From the NCBI GenBank assembly GCA_900457075.1, contig UGYN01000002.1, forward strand, positions 3,224,001-3,288,000: a stretch of 64,000 bases of DNA, read 5' to 3'. The stretch is from Serratia quinivorans. GTDB lineage: Bacteria; Pseudomonadota; Gammaproteobacteria; Enterobacterales; Enterobacteriaceae. The notes under the pieces were generated by a model. It made no database searches. It was not told the origin of the DNA and worked only from the letters and a program-made list of their open reading frames with translations. The translations under genes were made by a program, and so were the position numbers. Below, piece after piece: positions 61,621 to 64,000 of this stretch; the first letter of the stretch is position 1, and every line of letters begins with the position of its first letter.

Positions 61621-63090
61621 ATGGAAAAGTTAAAGATTTTTGTAGCTGGGCGCTGGTGTGAAGGGCGTGGCGACGAGATGACCTCGGTGTTTCCGGCCGA
61701 TGGCAGCGTCAATGCGCAGCTGCGTGCCGCCAGCGTTGAAGACGTCAATGATGCGGTAGCCGCGGCGGAACGCGCCTGGCGAGCGCCCGAGTGGCGTGGG
61801 CTGGTGCCGCATCAGCGCGCCAATATTCTGTACCGCGTCAGTAATCTGATTATGGCGCAGCAGGAAGAGTTGGCGCAGTTGCAGACCCGCGACAACGGTA
61901 AACCGCTGGCGGAAACCCGCGGACTGGTGGCCAGTGCAGCGGCAACGGCCCGCTACTTTGCTGCCGCCTGCGAGGTGCTGGAGGGCGAACTGCCGACCCA
62001 ACGCAGCGCCGAGGTGATGACGCTGAGCCAGTATCAACCGCTGGGGGTGATCGCGGCGATTACGCCGTGGAACTCGCCGATTGCCAGTGAAATGCAAAAG
62101 GTGGCCCCGGCGCTGGCGGCGGGCAATGCGGTGATCCTCAAACCGGCCGAAGCCACGCCGCTGATGGCGCTAAAACTGGCGGAGCTGTTTGAACAGGCAG
62201 GGCTGCCTGCCGGGTTGCTCAGCGTGCTGCCGGGCAAAGGTTCGGTGATTGGCGAAGCGCTGGCCCGTCACCCGTTAGTGAAAAAGATTTCCTTTACCGG
62301 CGGCACCAACACCGGTCGCCATTTGGCGCACATTGCCGCCGAGAAACTGATCCCCACCTCGCTGGAACTGGGCGGTAAGTCGCCGACCATCGTGCTGGAA
62401 GATGCGGATTTGGAACAGGCGGCGCGCGGCATCTGCTATGGCATTTTCAGCTCCGCCGGTCAGGCCTGCATCGCCGGTTCGCGGCTGTTTGTGCATCGTT
62501 CTTTGTACCAGCCACTGCTGGCGCGCCTGAGTGAACTGGCGGCCGGATTGCGGGTGGGTAATCCACTGACGCCGGGTGTGCATCTCGGCCCGCTGATTAA
62601 CCAAAAGCATCGCCAAAGCGTGGCGGATTACGTAGCGCTGGCGCAGCAGGAAGGCGGGCGGATAGTGATTGGCGGTGAAGCCCCGGCCGATCCGCAACTG
62701 GCCGGCGGCAGCTATTACCTGCCGACGATCATCGAAGGGCTGAGCAATAGCGCCCGCGCCTGTCAGGAAGAGATTTTTGGCCCGGTGCTGGTGGTGTTGC
62801 CGTTCGACGACGAGCAGCAGTTGATTGAACAGGCCAATGATTCGGTCTACGGGCTGGCAGCCGGTATCTGGAGCCGTGATTTCCCACGGGCTATGGCGCT
62901 GGCGGAGCAACTGGAAACCGGCACGGTGTGGATCAATACCTACAAAACATTCTCCATTTCTACGCCTTTCGGCGGTTTTAAAGAGAGCGGTCTGGGCCGC
63001 GAAAAGGGCCTGCACGGCATCAAAGCCTATATGCAGCAAAAAAGCCTGTATCTGGCGCTTAGCCATCAGGTGAATCGCTGGAGCGATTAG
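61621..63090 (+). CDS. Aldehyde dehydrogenase
   Basis: A 489-residue NAD(P)-dependent aldehyde dehydrogenase with AAITPWNSP, the catalytic Glu in LELGGKSP, catalytic Cys in GQACIAGSR and PFGGFKESGLGRE. It likely oxidises an aldehyde produced by the cluster, perhaps by the ThDP enzyme encoded next. It begins 16 bases after the previous gene. Confidence 0.88.
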   Translation: MEKLKIFVAGRWCEGRGDEMTSVFPADGSVNAQLRAASVEDVNDAVAAAERAWRAPEWRGLVPHQRANILYRVSNLIMAQQEELAQLQTRDNGKPLAETRGLVASAAATARYFAAACEVLEGELPTQRSAEVMTLSQYQPLGVIAAITPWNSPIASEMQKVAPALAAGNAVILKPAEATPLMALKLAELFEQAGLPAGLLSVLPGKGSVIGEALARHPLVKKISFTGGTNTGRHLAHIAAEKLIPTSLELGGKSPTIVLEDADLEQAARGICYGIFSSAGQACIAGSRLFVHRSLYQPLLARLSELAAGLRVGNPLTPGVHLGPLINQKHRQSVADYVALAQQEGGRIVIGGEAPADPQLAGGSYYLPTIIEGLSNSARACQEEIFGPVLVVLPFDDEQQLIEQANDSVYGLAAGIWSRDFPRAMALAEQLETGTVWINTYKTFSISTPFGGFKESGLGREKGLHGIKAYMQQKSLYLALSHQVNRWSD

Positions 63091-63139
63091 TTTTGAGCGA
63101 CGGTGCGTACCCTACAACGAACATATAAGAAGGCTGATG

Positions 63140-64000
63140 ATGAGCGAGAAAATAACGGTTGGCGAGGCGATAGCCCGGACTCTGGAACAGTACGAGGTGT
63201 CGGCGATGTACGGCATCATTTCGATTCATAATCTGCCGATTGCCGATGCGGTGGGGCAGCGCGGCAACATTCGCTTTGTGCCGGCACGCGGTGAGGCGGG
63301 GGCCGTGACCATGGCCGATGCCCACGGCCGTTTCTCCGGTCTGGGCGTGGCCTTGACCAGTACCGGTGCCGGTGCCGGCAATGCGGTCGGTGCGATGATC
63401 GAGGCGATGAACGCCAATACGCCGTTGCTGCACATTACCGGTCAGGTGGAAAAAGCCTGGCTGGATGCCGACGCCGGGTTCATTCATGAAACCCGCGATC
63501 AATTGGGTTTCCTGCGCGCCTGCTCCAAACGCGCGTATCGGGTTAACTCTGCGGAACAGGCGGTGGCAGTGATCCAACGGGCCATTCTCGACGCGCAGAC
63601 GGTGCCTTGCGGTCCGGTGGCGGTAGAGATCCCAATCGATATTCAAAGCAGCCTGGTTTCCAGCGCGGTGCTGAGCCAGCCGGTGATGCCTGCGCCACTG
63701 CCGCCAGCCAGTGACGACGCGGTTGAACGGCTGTATCAGCGGCTGAAACAGGCCAAACGCCCACTGTTATGGCTGGGCGGCGGTGCGCTGGGCTGCGCTG
63801 AGGCGGTGCGCAAACTTGCTGATGCCGGTGTGGCAGTGATCTCCAGCACCCACGGGCGCGGCATTCTGCCTGATAGCCACCCGCGCAGCCTGCGTGCGTT
63901 CCATAATTCGCCGAGTATTGAGGCGATCTTGACGCAGTGCGATCTGACGCTGGTGGCCGGTTCACGCCTGCGCAGCAATGAAACCCGTACCTGGACGCTG
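63140..64000 (+). CDS. Thiamine diphosphate-dependent enzyme (partial)
   Basis: The frame is open to the right edge, 287 codons so far. The N-terminal ThDP-binding (PYR) domain is visible: YGIISIHNLPIADAV, the catalytic-Glu region VPARGEAGAVTMADAHGR, TSTGAGAGNAVGAMIEA and NTPLLHITGQ, followed by the start of the central domain (RPLLWLGGGA). It belongs to the acetolactate synthase/benzoylformate decarboxylase superfamily. Decarboxylation of a 2-oxo acid to the aldehyde used by the upstream dehydrogenase would fit, but the C-terminal domain is needed. Two ATGs (63137 and 63140) are possible. Confidence 0.82.
   Translation, partial: MSEKITVGEAIARTLEQYEVSAMYGIISIHNLPIADAVGQRGNIRFVPARGEAGAVTMADAHGRFSGLGVALTSTGAGAGNAVGAMIEAMNANTPLLHITGQVEKAWLDADAGFIHETRDQLGFLRACSKRAYRVNSAEQAVAVIQRAILDAQTVPCGPVAVEIPIDIQSSLVSSAVLSQPVMPAPLPPASDDAVERLYQRLKQAKRPLLWLGGGALGCAEAVRKLADAGVAVISSTHGRGILPDSHPRSLRAFHNSPSIEAILTQCDLTLVAGSRLRSNETRTWTL

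Overview
The window reads as a chromosomal segment of an enterobacterium of the Yersiniaceae, most likely a Serratia species. Nearly every core protein is a close relative of its Escherichia coli counterpart, often of identical length, but the gene order has Serratia/Yersinia-like rearrangements and an ERIC repeat. The genus assignment is an inference.

Layout. (1) 1-7500: end of the pyruvate dehydrogenase operon (aceE-aceF-lpdA), a candidate small RNA, acnB and yacL. (2) 7500-11300: a minus-strand four-gene unit resembling part of the E. coli yhf operon (yhfZ-yhfY-yhfX-yhfW), lodged between yacL and speD. (3) 11400-30300: polyamine genes speD/speE, yacC, copper oxidase cueO behind a CueR-type promoter, a type II toxin-antitoxin pair between 26-bp direct repeats, hpt, can, yadGH, yadE, panD/panC/panB (with an ERIC element), a QseBC-like two-component system, folK, pcnB, gluQ, dksA, sfsA and thpR. 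(4) 30300-43200: hrpB, mrcB, a secreted DUF1996-type protein and the ferrichrome operon fhuA-fhuC-fhuD-fhuB behind a Fur-like site. (5) 43200-50200: a hok/sok-type type I toxin-antitoxin locus, metK with MetJ-type boxes, the long speA leader with yqgB, speA, a structured RNA region, speB and rluF. (6) 50200-64000: an accessory catabolic cluster that runs off the right edge. It holds a Rieske ferredoxin, Rieske oxygenase, ferredoxin reductase, two dehydrogenases, an IclR regulator, a ring-cleavage-type VOC protein, cupin, alpha/beta hydrolase, aspartate-dehydrogenase-like protein, aldehyde dehydrogenase, ThDP enzyme and two anion-type MFS transporters.

How it works together. Regions 1-5 are housekeeping: acetyl-CoA and TCA entry, arginine to agmatine to putrescine to spermidine (speA, speB, metK, speD, speE), pantothenate, folate, RNA 3' metabolism, cell wall synthesis and iron and copper handling. 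Region 6 looks like an inducible pathway for an unknown, probably acidic aromatic or cyclic compound: uptake, three-component oxygenation, dehydrogenation, ring cleavage, hydrolysis and aldehyde oxidation.

Quality warning. Seven genes (yhfX, pcnB, thpR, mrcB, metK, an MFS gene and an alpha/beta hydrolase) each carry exactly one extra base in or beside a homopolymer. Removing it restores full-length family members. Because metK is normally essential, these are most simply sequencing errors, and I annotate the repaired extents as CDS rather than pseudogenes.
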